A DNA stretch of 64,000 bases, from positions 1 through 64,000 of the forward strand of contig CAUYUJ010016066.1 in assembly GCA_963575745.1 (NCBI GenBank). The letters run 5' to 3'. This document shows, in pieces, positions 33,316 through 44,582 of this stretch (position 1 is the first letter of the stretch; each line of letters begins with the position of its first letter). The notes below the pieces were generated by a model that saw nothing but the letters and a program-made list of their open reading frames with translations, was not told the DNA's origin and searched no databases. This DNA is from Prorocentrum cordatum (lineage: Eukaryota; Sar; Dinophyceae; Prorocentrales; Prorocentraceae). Both the position numbers and the translations under genes were made by a program.

Positions 33316-34080
33316 TGGCGTTGCGCGGGCCTTTTCGCTCGACCCGCCCAGTCGGTCACTTCTGCACGGCCCTGCCGGCAGCGGCGAGGAGAGGGGCTGG
33401 AGGGCGCCCGAGGCGTTCGCTGCCCGCCCAGCCCTCGAGCTCTGGTCTCCCGGACAGCTACGCACTGGTTCGCTCCGGGCCTTTCCGCCCCTTCGGCGGA
33501 CCCGACAGGTTCCAAGCTCGGCTCGCCCGTCCGGCCGTGGCGGCGGGGGGCCCGAGAGTGTAGCCGACCGATTGTGAGTTGATTTGCATGACCTTGCCTG
33601 TGCACATTGGCGCCGATAAGAAACCACACTCCCCGCGGCAGCCTCACGACGCAGCGGTTCCCGCTGCCCTTTTTTGAGGCGCGCCGCTTTGTTTCTTCTC
33701 GCGCTCTGCTGCTTAAATTTCACCCCAGGCTCCAGATATCCTCGCCTCCGAGCCCCCAAAAAAGATTCAGAGGACATTCTGCGTATTGTTTCCCACGCTG
33801 GGCGGGAAAGCAGAATTGGGGCACATCAACTTTGCAGTCGATCCCCTGCGCGACTCCCGCCCCGCGGCCGCTTCCGCCTGTCTTTTCTTCTTCCTGCCGC
33901 CCGTGGATTTGCGCCCTCCGCTGCCCGGGCCGCCGGAGCGCGCGCGCGGACGGCCGCCGCCGCGCTGCGACGTCGAAAGCGTTCTGGCCAGGCGCCGCGG
34001 CGTGCCGCCCCGCATCGCCCACTGAGTGCGCAGAACCCCGTCGAGGTCGAGGGCGCGGCGCGTGAGTCGGTGGCGTCCCC
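33316..34080 (+). other. 3' flank of the repeat-protein gene, with a possible exon fragment
   Basis: No clear gene. The segment at about 33890-34023 (PPVDLRPPLPGPPERARG to LARRRGVPPRIAH, then TGA) resembles the candidate exon at 28215-28365. Confidence 0.25.
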
Positions 34081-34134
34081 ATGACCCCCCCCCTTGCCTA
34101 AGCCGCTGTGCCTTGTCTGTCGAAGCAGGGACGG

Positions 34135-34290
34135 CTATGCAAGCATACGAACTTCCGGCGATCTGCGCGGATCTCGAGCCTCGGCGCTGGGCCCCCCTGC
34201 CGGCGCCTCGGGCGCTGTTCTGGCGCGCGCCGAGTCGAAAAATACGCGTGGACCTCCGAGCGTTTTTTTCTCATGTTGATACTGTGTTGG
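34135..34290 (+). mobile_element. GC-rich fold-back element, family A (degenerate)
   Basis: GAACTTCCGGCGATCTGCGCGGAT to TGGACCTCCGAGCG arms around a GGCGCC-like core. Confidence 0.55.
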
Positions 34291-34636
34291 TCCCTCCATG
34301 TCTAGCCGGTTTCGGTTTCGGGTGTCTCGTCGGCCCCCGGCGTTCTTATAGCCTCGGGATGCTCTCCAGCAGTTGCTCCTCGCCGAGTGCGTTCTGGGGT
34401 GTCCCGGTTCCGAGTTCTGACCCAAAAACCACGGGGCAACGTTAGGGGGAGATTTGCCTAGGGGGGGGCGGATCGATTTCCAATCGCCCATTCATCTCCG
34501 CTAGGGGCCTGATAGCCCACCCCGCCAAGGAGCGTGCGGCCTCGCTATCGGGGGCCTATCGCCGATCAATCGGCGATGCATCGCCGCTTCCAGATCGATG
34601 CTGCCACCCGATCCGGTCCCCGCTACAGTGGAAGCC

Positions 34637-34800
34637 CAGGCCTAGAAACACCGTGCTCGCCTCCAACGTGCCCTGGGTTTCTTGCGTTCCGGTGGCTCTG
34701 CTGTGGGAACCGTGCCGTTCCCACACCGAACATCAAGGGACGTCCTGGGGTCTCAGGATTTGGGTGTCTCGTGGAAGTTCTCTTGTGGTCGAGCTCCTAC
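34637..34800 (+). repeat. Family J dispersed repeat
   Basis: CCTAGAAACACCGTGCTCG/TGCCCTGGGTTTCTTGCG fold-back followed by GGGACGTCCTGGGGTCTCAG. Confidence 0.75.
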
Positions 34801-34981
34801 TTCAAGGTTCCCCGTCCTTCCGGGGGGGAGCGGGCCTTGCCGCCATGGCTGGCTTCGCCCGCGGCATCCTGGGCAGCTCGTGCCTCGCAGCGGCTATGTC
34901 ACAAGATCCGACCGATCTCTTGCTCGATACCGCTTGCATCCAGCTCCGTCCGATTCAATGCCGATCTTCAGACCATTCGTG

Positions 34982-35142
34982 TGTTGCTAGAAGTGCCCCT
35001 GGCCCAAGGCACCCCCAGGATTCTCGGGGTGGCCAAGGCGGCCTCCCCGAGAATCCCACACGAGGCCCAGAGAGCCCCAGGGTCTCCAAAATGGAGCGAA
35101 ACGCTAGGGGCACCTTGGGCCAGGGCACTTCTAGCAACACCC
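34982..35142 (+). mobile_element. 161-bp fold-back element (family I)
   Basis: The left arm GTGTTGCTAGAAGTGCCC continues through TGGCCCAAGG; the right arm is its near-perfect complement, ending GGGCACTTCTAGCAACAC. The inverted arms are about 35 bp with one or two changes. A second short palindrome (GATTCTCGGGG/CCCCGAGAATC) sits inside. Confidence 0.85.
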
Positions 35143-35357
35143 GAACACTCCCATGCGGCCCGATTAGAGGCCTCCTCGATGGGGTCGGAGTAGATGGGGT
35201 TGGAGGATCGCGCCGCATCGGCGATGCATCGGCGACGTCGGCGAGGCATCGGCGCCATCGGTGTGGAGAGAAACGGGCTCATCTCTCAGATGCTTCCATG
35301 AGGCGATTCAAATGGGCCTTGCCTTCGAGGATCGAGGGTGTCGCCATCTCTTCCTCA

Positions 35358-35465
35358 GCGGAAGGGCGGCGTAAGGTCGGCGGAAGTAAAACGAGGCCGC
35401 CTCCGCCAGCGAGGCCAAAGCCGGCGGAAGGGCGGCGGAAGGCGGCGTAAGTACAGAATACGCCC
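35358..35465 (+). repeat. (GGCGGAAGG)n-type repeat
   Basis: Shared with 43259-43390: GGCGGAAGGGCGGCG units around a GAGGCCGCCTCCGCC palindrome. Confidence 0.75.
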
Positions 35466-35631
35466 CCAGGAGATGACAGCACTGTTGGCTTCAGGGTTTT
35501 TGGAGTCCGCCACATGGCACCACCGTGTGTCTTGGCGCAGCCAGGCCGATCCGATTTCGACTTCGTGCCAGTGCACCTCGACCCAAGGCGCGTTTGGATT
35601 CAACCCGACTGCCCGGTTCGATGCTGGCCAG

Positions 35632-35737
35632 CCCTGCCGCGGGAAAGGCCGAGCGGCTGCCTCGCGGTCCTCTGGCTCCCCCGGAGGCTGTGCGGGTGCT
35701 GCGGAAGGCCGCCAGGCTCGAGTACCTCGACTACCAG
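35632..35737 (+). CDS. M14 peptidase exon 1 of chain (N-terminal lead-in)
   Basis: Encodes PAAGKAERLPRGPLAPPEAV then RKAARLEYLDYQ. The LEYLDY phrase fits the segment that precedes the first helix in M14 proteins. The donor by phase is GA (CAG|GACC), with CAGGA also present at the next acceptor. The 5' border is uncertain; 35648 is an alternative. Confidence 0.55.
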
Positions 35738-36294
35738 GACCCCAGAAGGAAGGTCGAAGCTCGAGGGCCAGGGTGTTTCGGACACCCTTTCCTCTCAGGC
35801 CTAGAGGTGGACCCCAACTCCAATTTCGGCGGTGTGCCTCCACCGAGGGAAGAAGATCCAGATGTCGGTGATGGTGGTCATATTCTGGCTTCCGAGGTGA
35901 CCGAAATGTTACTACCAACACCGAAATCTAGGATCATCTTCCCCCTGTAAAGGCACCCCCCTGTGTTGGTGTTGGTGCCCATTTCCAGGCCTCCCATTTC
36001 CCTTTTCCTGTTTCCGTGCTTCTCGAACTGCGGCAGCCCATCCAATGGGAAGCGGGCAGGCTTCACCCCTGGACCCGTCCTGGGGGCAGACGCAGTCGAC
36101 CTTGGTCTTCGTCACCTCCGGGATCCCCGGCGGCAGTTCCCGGGGCCGAGGACCGACCGACGTGTTCGGCGCCTTTCGGGCCCTTCGTCTTCGGGGAACA
36201 CGCAATGGCATCAACTGTATGCGTCGGCCGCTAGGCAGAGTCACTGCGCTGACGATAGGGCGTTGGTGGGTGCACGAAAAGCGAATTAGGCCAC

Positions 36295-36475
36295 CATGCA
36301 CAATGACATAAGCATAAGCTTACGGATCGGATGTCTCGGGTCGGCGCTGAACGCCCCTCTGTGGCGAGCGGAGCGCGGCGCTGGGGGCGCCGCCAGGGGA
36401 CCCCAGCGCCGAGCCGTGAAGTCCGTGAGGACTTCCGAAAGTTTAAATGTATGCCATTGTTTGCTCCCCTACGTC
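36295..36475 (+). mobile_element. GC-rich fold-back element, family A
   Basis: AATGACATAAGCATAAGC and GGGTCGGCGCTGAACGCCCC face GGGGACCCCAGCGCCGA and AAATGTATGCCATTGTTTGC. Confidence 0.75.
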
Positions 36476-37034
36476 TGGATCTTCTGGAGGTCTCCAGAGT
36501 CTTCGGGGTCCTGCGGAGGTTGGACCACCAGGGACCGTGGGGGGTCTCCCAAAGATCTCCAGAAGCCTCGTCTCCAGGCCGCCCGAATGGGGTTCGAGCA
36601 TGTGCTGTCGGAGGACCGCGCCACATCGCACCGCCCCAATCTCTCCAGCCCGACGTCGCGGACCGAGGCCTCGCCGATTCATCGGCGATGCTGGGCGGCG
36701 AAGTCCAAACCCTAGCTACCCTCTCCGATCAACGATTCGGGCAACTCGATGCGGGGCGGGGGTAGGGTTCGGGATTCGTCGAACGTGTGGCGAAATCCGA
36801 ACCCTATCCCCGCCTCCCATCGATTCAGGAGATTAGATGGTTGGTGTGGGTCGGTCTTCCGCTAAAAGCTAGGCGGGCTACGCACAGCTTTAAATAGGGA
36901 GACAGGGCACAGGAAGGCGGGGCCTCAGGCGGCCGGAGTGGGCGAAGCCCGGGGTGCAGGCGGGGCCGAAGTGGATGTGCAGGAGCAGGTGCGCGCCGCG
37001 GACTGGTACCAGACTGGTACTGGATGTCGCCAGT

Positions 37035-37210
37035 GCAGTCAACCCGCATAGTAAGGATGGGCAACCTTCCCAAGGGTACCCTTGCATCCTTGCCTCCTCG
37101 GTCAATCGTTCGCCACTCTCGTTGGCCGCGCCCCGCTCGGAAAGCTTCACAATGGGCGTCCGAGGCTTTTGCATCCCTGTCGCGCGTCCTTACTATGCGG
37201 GCCGACTGCA
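37035..37210 (+). mobile_element. MITE, family F (CAGTCAACCCGCAT)
   Basis: Left CAGTCAACCCGCATAGTAAG, right CTTACTATGCGGGCCGACTG: inverted ends of about 20 bp. Related copies at 39412-39575, 44583-44754 and, inverted, 44770-44941. Confidence 0.85.
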
Positions 37211-37506
37211 TGATGTGTTCGGAAGGGTTCGAAAACATGGTCGTGGTCGGATATTCACAAACTGTTCCCCAACGCTTCAGAGCCGTCCGTTCGTGGAGCT
37301 TCTCTAGAGCCCCCAACGGCCTCGCCCACGGTCGCTCGGCTTCGCAGACGGCTCGGGCACAGCTGTTCGCGAACGTTGTTCAGGTCCGCCCCAGCGTCGC
37401 CACTTGGATGCGGCGCCAGCGTCCGACCCCGTCAGCTCCAGCGGGGAGACAGAGACTCTCAACACGGGCGCTCCGTAAACGTCACCACCTGAGCGACGCA
37501 GAACCT

Positions 37507-37635
37507 TGGCATCGCTCGGACGTGTGCATTTTTCTCTCGGCGAGGACCATCGAGGAGCATCCTTGATCATTTGGCGAAAAAACCACGCACGATACCAAAA
37601 AAAACACAGGGAATGGACGTCCGAACGATGGCCAG
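37507..37635 (+). mobile_element. MITE, family D (TGGCATCGCTCGGACG)
   Basis: TGGCATCGCTCGGACG on the left, CGTCCGAACGATGGCCA on the right. The central ATCGAGGAGCATCCTTGATC is also palindromic. Three close copies (here, 45179, 57449). Confidence 0.85.
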
Positions 37636-37781
37636 CAACGGAGTCGTCTGCGCCGACATTGGCGCGTGAGCTGCCGCGTCCGGTGGCGCGTAGGCGCCCT
37701 CGTCGCCGAAGCAGCATGCCGTGCCGGCGGCCCGCGTGAGCCACCGCGCAGGGTGGCTACGTCATCTCGCGCTGGACTTAC

Positions 37782-37963
37782 GTCGGGCCTGTCCCCCTAC
37801 AGAGGGATTTTCCATGAAAAATCAAACATACCCAAACAATAGTCAAAAAATAGTCTGAAAATAGTCCGGGGACTAGTTTTTGAATTTTTGTTTGCCTTTT
37901 GGGGGCATTTTTGGGGTATTTTTTTTTCCGTCGACATTCCCCCTGTAGGGGGACACGCCCGAC
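37782..37963 (+). mobile_element. MITE, family B
   Basis: GTCGGGCCTGTCCCCCTACAG to CTGTAGGGGGACACGCCCGAC with an AT-rich interior. Confidence 0.85.
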
Positions 37964-38104
37964 ATAACGCTAGACCCGGTGTTGATCGTCGCCCGCCAGA
38001 ATGCGGCGCGAGCGTCCGACCCCGACGGCAAACGGCTCGGGAAGAGCTGTGCGCGAGCGCTGCTCTGGTCCGCCCCAGTGTCGCCACCTGGACGCCCACA
38101 CACC

Positions 38105-38270
38105 CGACGTCATGACGTCGACCCCCAGAGGTGTCTCGACCCATTCCCCGGCACCAGCTTCTCATACTGAATCGTGTTTTCAAGGTCCCGGGGCCAAGGA
38201 AGGGCCCCCACTTGCAAGGGCAAGGGCCCCCGTCGTGATTTTGTCCATGACTCGAGGGGGTCTGGATGCG
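38105..38270 (+). mobile_element. Family K dispersed repeat
   Basis: TCATGACGTCGACCCCCAGA to CATGACTCGAGGGGGTCTGG; no microsatellite adjoins this copy. Confidence 0.7.
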
Positions 38271-38327
38271 GCGCGAGCGTCCGACCTTGCCAGCTCCGGC
38301 CCCGCGCTCGGGCGGGCCCCCCCGCAG

Positions 38328-38432
38328 GAGGTCTGGACGTACTACCGCGCGCTCGAGCGGCTGGCGCCGGAGCGGGTCCGGGTCTACTCCGCGCGCCAGT
38401 TGTTCCCCCTCGCCGCGGCCTTCGAGGGCGAC
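38328..38432 (+). CDS. M14 peptidase exon 2 of chain
   Basis: After a CCCCGCAG acceptor it encodes EVWTYYRALERLAPERVRVY then SARQLFPLAAAF, the helix and strand that open M14 domains (compare yLreLaaryPdrVrvys). The 3' border is ambiguous among a GA donor (after 38423 or 38429) and a GC donor (after 38435); the next bases are the start of a family G element. Confidence 0.65.
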
Positions 38433-38494
38433 CGGGCGGGTCGGCCACGCGCAGAAGGGGGCAGGTTGTGGACGACGACCAATGTCAAGGGAGG

Positions 38495-38660
38495 AAAAAC
38501 CACCTGGACCGGACAATCGGCGTTTACCAAACGGCCCTGGGCGTTTACTAAACAGCCCTGCCCTGTCGGTTCGAGTCCTTCTTGGGGTGCGTTTACTAAA
38601 CGGTTTCGCGTGTCGGGGTGGTTATTCTGGGGGTGGCTTTTCCGACCTCTACAATGGAGA
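38495..38660 (+). repeat. Family L dispersed repeat
   Basis: GCGTTTACCAAACGGCCC, GCCCTGCCCTGTCGGTT and CGTTTACTAAACGG; a related copy is at 40585-40855. Confidence 0.75.
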
Positions 38661-38814
38661 GGAAGGATCTTTCCAACGATTTTCCAGATGTCTAGAACAT
38701 GCTTTGAATATGTATTAAACATGTACAACACATAGTTTAAACAGTGCCCAAACATTCTAAACACATGTTTAATTCAATGATAGGACTGTTAGGGTGTCCA
38801 TTGTCGTGACATCC

Positions 38815-38975
38815 ACAAGGGGCAGGGGGAGGGGGGAAGGCTTCTCAGAAGCACCCCTGCTTCTTAGAAGCCGCGGGCCTTCTCTGTACATGGAAGGCCG
38901 GCGCCTTCTAAAAAGCAGCCTCCTTCTAAGAAGCCTTCCCCCCTCCCCTACCCCCTTTGTGCGCGCCGCCAAGCG
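38815..38975 (+). mobile_element. Family G element
   Basis: GGGGCAGGGGG start, CTTCTCAGAAGCACCCCTGC and CTTCTAAGAAGCC boxes, GTGCGCGCCGCCAAG end. Confidence 0.75.
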
Positions 38976-38991
38976 GGGCTGCTCAGCTGGG

Positions 38992-39145
38992 AAAAAGGTA
39001 CCCATACCGCCAGCATTACCTCGTCTTCGCCTTTTTGGGGCCTCCTGAGAGGCCCTCGTCGCCACCGCTGGATTCGCCTTGAAATCCTGGCCAGAACGCA
39101 CCCCGGGAGAGGTAGTCTGTGGAGTAGAGGTATTGGTACTTTTGG
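38992..39145 (+). mobile_element. MITE, family E
   Basis: GAAAAAGGTACCCATACCGC to GTAGAGGTATTGGTACTTTT. Confidence 0.75.
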
Positions 39146-39411
39146 TTTCTCCAGCTGCAGCACGAGCGCACAGTGAGGATGGGCAGCTTCCCAAGATTAC
39201 AGAATCACCGAGGACAGCATAATCCTTCACCCGAATCGCACAGTGGAGACGTGGCCTCACCGAGGTCCCCGTGTGTGCATCTAGGGATTGTAATTCTGGG
39301 CGGTTGCTGGCACTGATGCATCTGCAGAAGAGACCCCTATCCCTAATGTTTCTGCCCCTCCTGAATTAGGTCGCCTCCCAAAGTGTTGAGGGTGTTTTTG
39401 TTTAAGCCTGA

Positions 39412-39575
39412 CCGACTACCCTCACATCCTTGCTCCTTCGGCCCATCCTTGCATCCTTCGGCGCATCCTTGCCCCTTCGACCCAACCCTGCCCTGTTCGA
39501 GCAACGTCAACATGGCCTTCTGAGGCCCTTGCTTCCTCACCGCGCATCCCTGTTATGCGCTCTGACTGTACACTG
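39412..39575 (+). mobile_element. MITE, family F (degenerate)
   Basis: TCCTTGC-rich left part and TTATGCGCTCTGACTG right end. Confidence 0.55.
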
Positions 39576-39989
39576 CCCTGGAAAGGACATGCACCTGTGG
39601 TTGTGTTCGTCGCCTTCGGCTTTGCGTCTTCCTTGGCCCGCGGGTGCCGCTTTCGGGCCCCAGGGCCGTCAGAAACGGACCCAGGATGAAAATCATTCCC
39701 GTGGAAGTCCCCGGGCGATTACTATTCGACAAGACCTGCAACAGTTGCACTACTTTTCCAGGGGGGTGTAGGACAGTGACAGGTCGTCCCGGAGCGTCCC
39801 AGAGCGCTCTCAGAGCGTTTTCTGTCGGAACCCTCCGGAGCAGCCGCGGCGCCCGATGCATCCCAGAGAGCCTCTCAGATCTCAGAGGCCCCGGCTTTGC
39901 ATCCGGGTCCGATGGGTTGTCCCGCTCTTGTCGGGGCTCAGGAGGCAGGGGTCAGTGCAAACGGGGGCCAGTCGGAGCGCCGGATCGTG

Positions 39990-40085
39990 CAGGATCCTGC
40001 AGGGCCAGGGTTGCATGAACCCGGTTTTAGGTGCAGGATCCTGCAGGATCCTGCAAGATTCTTGCAGGATCCTGCAAGCCCTGAC
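39990..40085 (+). repeat. (GCAGGATCCT)n short repeat
   Basis: 10-bp palindromic-type units TGCAGGATCC. Confidence 0.85.
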
Positions 40086-40289
40086 TGACTGGGGGCCAGA
40101 TTCACCCGGGTCCGTAGATCCCTGATCTTGGCTTCGCCCCAGGCGATGGCACGGCCGCTCAGCGCGAGGATCGGGGGCGACCAAGAGGGGGGGGAAATGA
40201 CCAGGGTCGTGGTGGATATCATGGCAGGGGCCGTGATATTTTCGGCAGCAAATCATGGGAACCAGGTAAACCGTAGACTCTCTTAACTC

Positions 40290-40425
40290 TGTCTTTAGCG
40301 TCAGTTAGCGTCGACTGGCGTCTGGCAGTCGATGCGGTAGCGCCGATTTAGCGTGGGCTAGCGTCGATTAGCGTCGACTTAGCGTCGATCAGCGTCGGGT
40401 TAGAGTCGACCAGCGCCGATCCGCA
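40290..40425 (+). repeat. (TTAGCGTCGA)n array
   Basis: ~10-bp units; the flank CCGCAAGTGCGGACAAGATG resembles that after the array at 49845-49915. Confidence 0.85.
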
Positions 40426-40875
40426 AGTGCGGACAAGATGGTACGGGAGGCTCACACGAGCCGCCACCGCACACGATCTTCGCCAGCTTTCACGGCGCCT
40501 CTCATCTCAATGGGCCTCCTGGGCTCCCCCCCCTCGCCGGCGCACATGCCTCGGGCCACGATTTGCGACCCCCTTCTTGCAGGGGTGTGAAAAACCATCC
40601 GGACCAGACAAGTGGCGTTTCCGAAACGGCCCCAGGCGTTTAACTACTACAAAGCCCTGCCCTGTCTGTTGGATTCCTCCTGTGGGCTGCGTTTCCTAAA
40701 CGGCTTCGCGCGTCGGGCTGATCGTTATGGGGGTGAATTGTCTGCCCTCTGCTCTTTGGCGATTCCTCCTGTGGGCTGCGTTTACTAAAAGGCTTCGCGT
40801 GTCGGGCCGATCGTTATGGGGGGTGAATTGTCTGCCCTCTGCTCTTAAGGCGCCCCCGTCCTGGACGGCCCCGAG

Positions 40876-41043
40876 AGGAGTCAGCCACGCGCAGAGGGGG
40901 GTGGCAGGAGGGGGGAGGGCTTCTTAGAAGCACCCTTGCTTCTTAGAAGGCGCGGTAGGTGTAAGGCCAGCGCCTTCTAAGAAGCAGCCTCCTTCTAAGA
41001 AGCCCTCCCCACTCCCTCCACCCCCTTGTGCGCGCCGCCCAAG
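40876..41043 (+). mobile_element. Family G element ending at an inferred splice acceptor
   Basis: GTCAGCCACGCGCAGAGGGG to CTTGTGCGCGCCGCCCAAG. Imperfect inverted ends each contain GGGAGGGCTTCTTAGAAG. The last bases AAG are the acceptor used for the HGDE exon. Confidence 0.75.
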
Positions 41044-41232
41044 GAGTTCGCCCAGCACATGAGCGCGCTCCGCTGCGGCGCCGAGCCCTGCGACGTGCCC
41101 GTCGTCCTCGTCGGGGCGCTCGACGAGCGCGGCGGCGCGGCCTCGGCCGGGCCCCTGCCGCGGCCGCAGAACGAGCCCGCGGAGGTGGCGGCCGTCGGCC
41201 TGGTGCACGGGGACGAGAAGATGGGCGTCCAG
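41044..41232 (+). CDS. M14 peptidase exon 3 of chain: HGDE zinc site
   Basis: 63 codons, phase 0 at both ends, acceptor CCCAAG, donor CAG|GTCCCGAG. Encodes EFAQHMSALRCGAEPCDVPV, a hydrophobic strand VVLVGAL, a polar linker, then VAAVGLVHGDEKMGVQ. His and Glu of HGDE are the first two zinc ligands of an M14 enzyme, and the preceding hydrophobic strand and following Gly fit the family. The exon directly abuts a family G element on its 5' side. Confidence 0.8.
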
Positions 41233-41599
41233 GTCCCGAGGGAGCGAGAGAGGGAGGGGAGGAAGGGAGAGAGAGAGGACAGAAGAAGAAAGAGAGAGAG
41301 AGAGAGAAAGCGAACGCACATACAACAATTCTCAACGCTTCGCGTACCCCCACCAGTTCTCTCGCTACACTGCCTGCCTTACGGTACCGGGACCTCGGGT
41401 TCGGCAATTGTGGCTCTGTGCGCTCGGTGGCCGACGTTTTCCTGCATGGACTTCGCTTTCCACAAGCGTTGCAGGTTTTACTGCCGTTTGCAGTCTTGTC
41501 GGTGATTAGGTTGCCCCTCTTCACTCTTGGGCCGACACGATGTTTTGACATTTCTGTCGCCTACTTCACGGATGTCGTCTGTCGGTGCTGTTTGCCTGA

Positions 41600-41860
41600 C
41601 TCACATCGAGCGATCGACCTCTGCGTGTTTCTGGTCGCGCCGCCGCGCCGTCTTGGCTGCGCATATTTGCTGGTCGACACCGGGATTTCCAACGTCACCG
41701 GGTTTGGGAGTATCGGTTTTGGCTCTCCTTCTGAGTGGCTGCCCGCTCGCTTGCTTCGCTTGCCTTTTGTGTTCCTGCTTCCTGGTCGCGGCCCGACTAG
41801 TGTCCAGACGGCATTCGACCCGCCTCGCGAGCCTGTTGACCGAAAATACCCTCACCAATG
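41600..41860 (-). repeat. Dispersed repeat with a conserved open frame, copy 2
   Basis: The minus-strand frame reads NRLARRVECRLDTSRAATRK then ASGQPLRRRAKTDTPKPGD, related to 15640-15860 in translation. It lies inside the intron between M14 exons 3 and 4. Confidence 0.55.
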
Positions 41861-42127
41861 CGCCTCGCTCTGCCCCGCTCCGCGGCGGACGTTGTTCACC
41901 TTGCTGCTCTTCCTTCGCTGCGGCGCGGCCCGCCCCAGCTTGCTCGGCGTTCGACTCGTCTTCGCGCGCCCGCGTGCCAAAAAGTACCCCCACCACCCTA
42001 CGCAGGAACGATGCCCAGGGGAGCCTGTTGGGGCCCTCTCCGGGCCCACCTTTGGGCCCCCCTGGGGCTCGTCTGAAGGGGCTTCTTGGGGGGGGCACCT
42101 GGGAGGCTCAGGCCCTCAAGAGCGTCC

Positions 42128-42235
42128 ACGTGTCGAGGGAGAGCGAGAAAGAGAGAGAGAGAGAGAAAAATAGAGAGAGAGAGAGAGAGAGAACAAAAAA
42201 AAAATAGAAAGAGAAAGAGAAAGAAAGGAGACAGC
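42128..42235 (+). repeat. (GA)n/(A)n purine tract
   Basis: AGAGAGAG and GAAAGAG units. Confidence 0.95.
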
Positions 42236-42489
42236 AAAACTGCCCCAACGCCGACCCCAAACACGAAGGCAACCACACCAAACAAATGCCAGCTGGGGCC
42301 TCAGATGTCGCAATACTGTATTTCTGTCCAGACAAGAACCCCGGATGCTACATAATTGTGAAGGCTTCACGGCCGGTGCCGCCGACCCTGAAGGACATCG
42401 ACGACAACCAGGAGGGGGAGGAGGAGGAGGATGAGAAAGAAGAGCAGGAGGCAGTGATACTGATGCTACATAATTTTGTAGTTCGTTTG

Positions 42490-42680
42490 CAGAAGGCTGC
42501 ATGGACATAAACTTTCGGAGCTCCACGCGGACGTCTCGGATTGGCACTGGGCCCCCCATGGTGGCGCCTCCGGCGCCGCGCCTGGCGCGTCCCCGCGCCA
42601 GTTAGGGAGGGGGGTTCAGCACCGATCCAGGACATCTGCTCGGGGCTCCGAACGTTTCCTCTTGTGCAAGCTTGTCATCC
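42490..42680 (+). mobile_element. GC-rich fold-back element, family A
   Basis: ACATAAACTTTCGGAGCTCC on the left, GGGGCTCCGAACGTTTCC on the right, core GGCGCCTCCGGCGCC. Confidence 0.75.
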
Positions 42681-42724
42681 TCGGAGACAGGGCATCGGCT
42701 TCGGCAGAGGGAGGGAGATGCGGG

Positions 42725-42830
42725 GACACCACCGATTCTCAAGCTCCGCGGCGCCTGGGAGGGGGGTCCAGCGCCGATCCGAGAAATCCCCGCGGATCCT
42801 TTCAGCCTGTGCAGGTTTTGTGGCACCGCC
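42725..42830 (+). mobile_element. GC-rich fold-back element, family A (partial)
   Basis: Right half only: GGGGGGTCCAGCGCCGATCC to CCCCGCGGATCC. Confidence 0.6.
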
Positions 42831-42839
42831 CGAACATAC

Positions 42840-42995
42840 AGAGGATACCAGACGACAGAAGGCCTTCCACAGAAAGCCCAACCCTGAGACCCCAGGACGT
42901 CCATTAGTTCGCGGTGTGGGAACGTCACGCTCCCTGTAGCAAAGCCATCGAAACCCAAGAAACCCAGTGCACCCTGGAGGCGAGCACTTGGCATG
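42840..42995 (-). repeat. Family J dispersed repeat, inverted
   Basis: CCCTGAGACCCCAGGACGTC and CCAAGAAACCCAGTGCACCC are the complement of the family consensus. Confidence 0.8.
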
Positions 42996-43258
42996 GGCCT
43001 TCTCTGTACTTATACGACGTGCGCAAAACAATTCTTAGACTTACTGACTGTAAGATTAGACTTGATATTTATAAGCGGGTGGGCCCCACAAAAGGGCGAC
43101 GCGCCCACCCAGAAATCGCAGAGTGTGCGCTTCGTGGCGGACGCCTGCTGGCCAGGCCGCTCGGGGGGCGGCGCACTGCGAGCTGCGCGAACCGCAGGGG
43201 GGGGGGGCGCTCCACGGAGGTCCTCGCCCTCGAGGGGGTCGAAGGCATGTTGTCACCT

Positions 43259-43390
43259 CCTCCCCGCCGCGGAAGGGCGGCGGAAGGGCGGCGGAAGGGC
43301 GGCGGAAATACACCGAGGCCGCCTCCGCCGACGGAAGGCGACCAGAGGGCGGCGGAAGGTCGGCGGAGGCAGAGGATGCGCCCCAAAGAG
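43259..43390 (+). repeat. (GGCGGAAGG)n-type repeat
   Basis: Relative of 35358-35465. Confidence 0.85.
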
Positions 43391-44039
43391 TTGAAGACGG
43401 TGTTTGGGGCTCAGGGTTGTTGGACGCGGCCATCTGGTCGTGTCGGCGGTGCGCCTCTCACGCCAGCACGTCGTCGAAGCGAGGGGGCCGAGCGGTCGTT
43501 GACTGTCCTTCGGCGCGTGGCTGAAGGGAGGTTCCGCGGTGCGAATTGTTGCTGCGTTGCTGTTGCTGGTTTAATCTCGTAACTACAGAATACCATGTGT
43601 TGATTCCCCCCCTTCGGTGCACCTTGTTTTTGTTCAATGAATTTGCGCCTCCCGGGGTTCGCACACTGTTTCTCAACTAGGGGAAGTCTTCCTCCTCAGA
43701 TTGTGCCCCTGGCCCTCGGCTTACAAAAACAACGGCTCTCGCCAGTTTCTTCCTCACATCGTTTTTTCAACATCTCGCTCTCAAGCGGGTATTCCTTTGC
43801 AGGAATCGTTCTCTTGTGTGGGACTTCTCCCAATTTATTGAAACGCCGCGCCCTCGACGCTCATGAACTGCGCTCTCGCTTTGTGTGGCTTTTCTCATGA
43901 TTTACTTGGGAATCGCGCTGTCGCTCGAGACCTCCTTGCGATTCGTACAGGACTCACGCTTCAGCAACCCGCTTGCCCGACCTGGCCGCCTGGGCCCGCC
44001 TTCCAGACCCGCCCGTTAGGGTTTACCCGCCCGATCAGC

Positions 44040-44220
44040 CCGTGGCCCCCAAGAGGCCCCAAGAGGCCCCCAAGAAGCCCCAAAGAGGCTCCAAGAGGCC
44101 CCAAGACGGCACCAAAAAGGCTTCACAACTCTTTCTAAGAGGCCCCCGAAGACATGCCGAGGAGGTCCCATGACGACTTCAAGAAGCAGTCCAGGGTGCT
44201 CAGAGGAGACCACAAGAAGC
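44040..44220 (-). repeat. GGCCCCAAGAGG-type degenerate repeat cluster
   Basis: Complement of the CTTGGGGCCC repeats elsewhere. Confidence 0.7.
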
Positions 44221-44309
44221 TCGCTAGAACTTAAGCGCGCACGGCACGCGAGCAGATAAGAGCGAGCAGTCTTAAAATGATTGTTGTTTCGTTGTGGTTG
44301 TTGTTGTCG

Positions 44310-44510
44310 TCGTCCTCGTCCGCGACCCGCCCGCGACCCATCCTGTGACCCACCCCGCGACCCTCCCGCGACCCACCAGCGACCCACCTACATTGGTTGG
44401 CCGAGAATTCGGCGCCTGCGGCGGGCTCGTTGCGCAATGTGCGAAGAAGGCGGCGCCTGCGGCGGGCTCGTTGCGCAATGTGCGAAGAAGGCGGCGCCTG
44501 CGGCGGGCTT
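44310..44510 (+). repeat. CGCGACCCAC and ~54-bp tandem repeats
   Basis: Units CCGCGACCCACC (44320-44390), then GGCGCCTGCGGCGGGCTCGT and TGCGCAATGTGCGAAGAAGG repeated at about 44410 and 44452. Confidence 0.85.
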
Positions 44511-44582
44511 CTTCAGAGCCTCGCAGACCAGCGATGACCCGGCCGCCCCCTCACTCTTATCCGAAATTGCGGAGGGCTACAT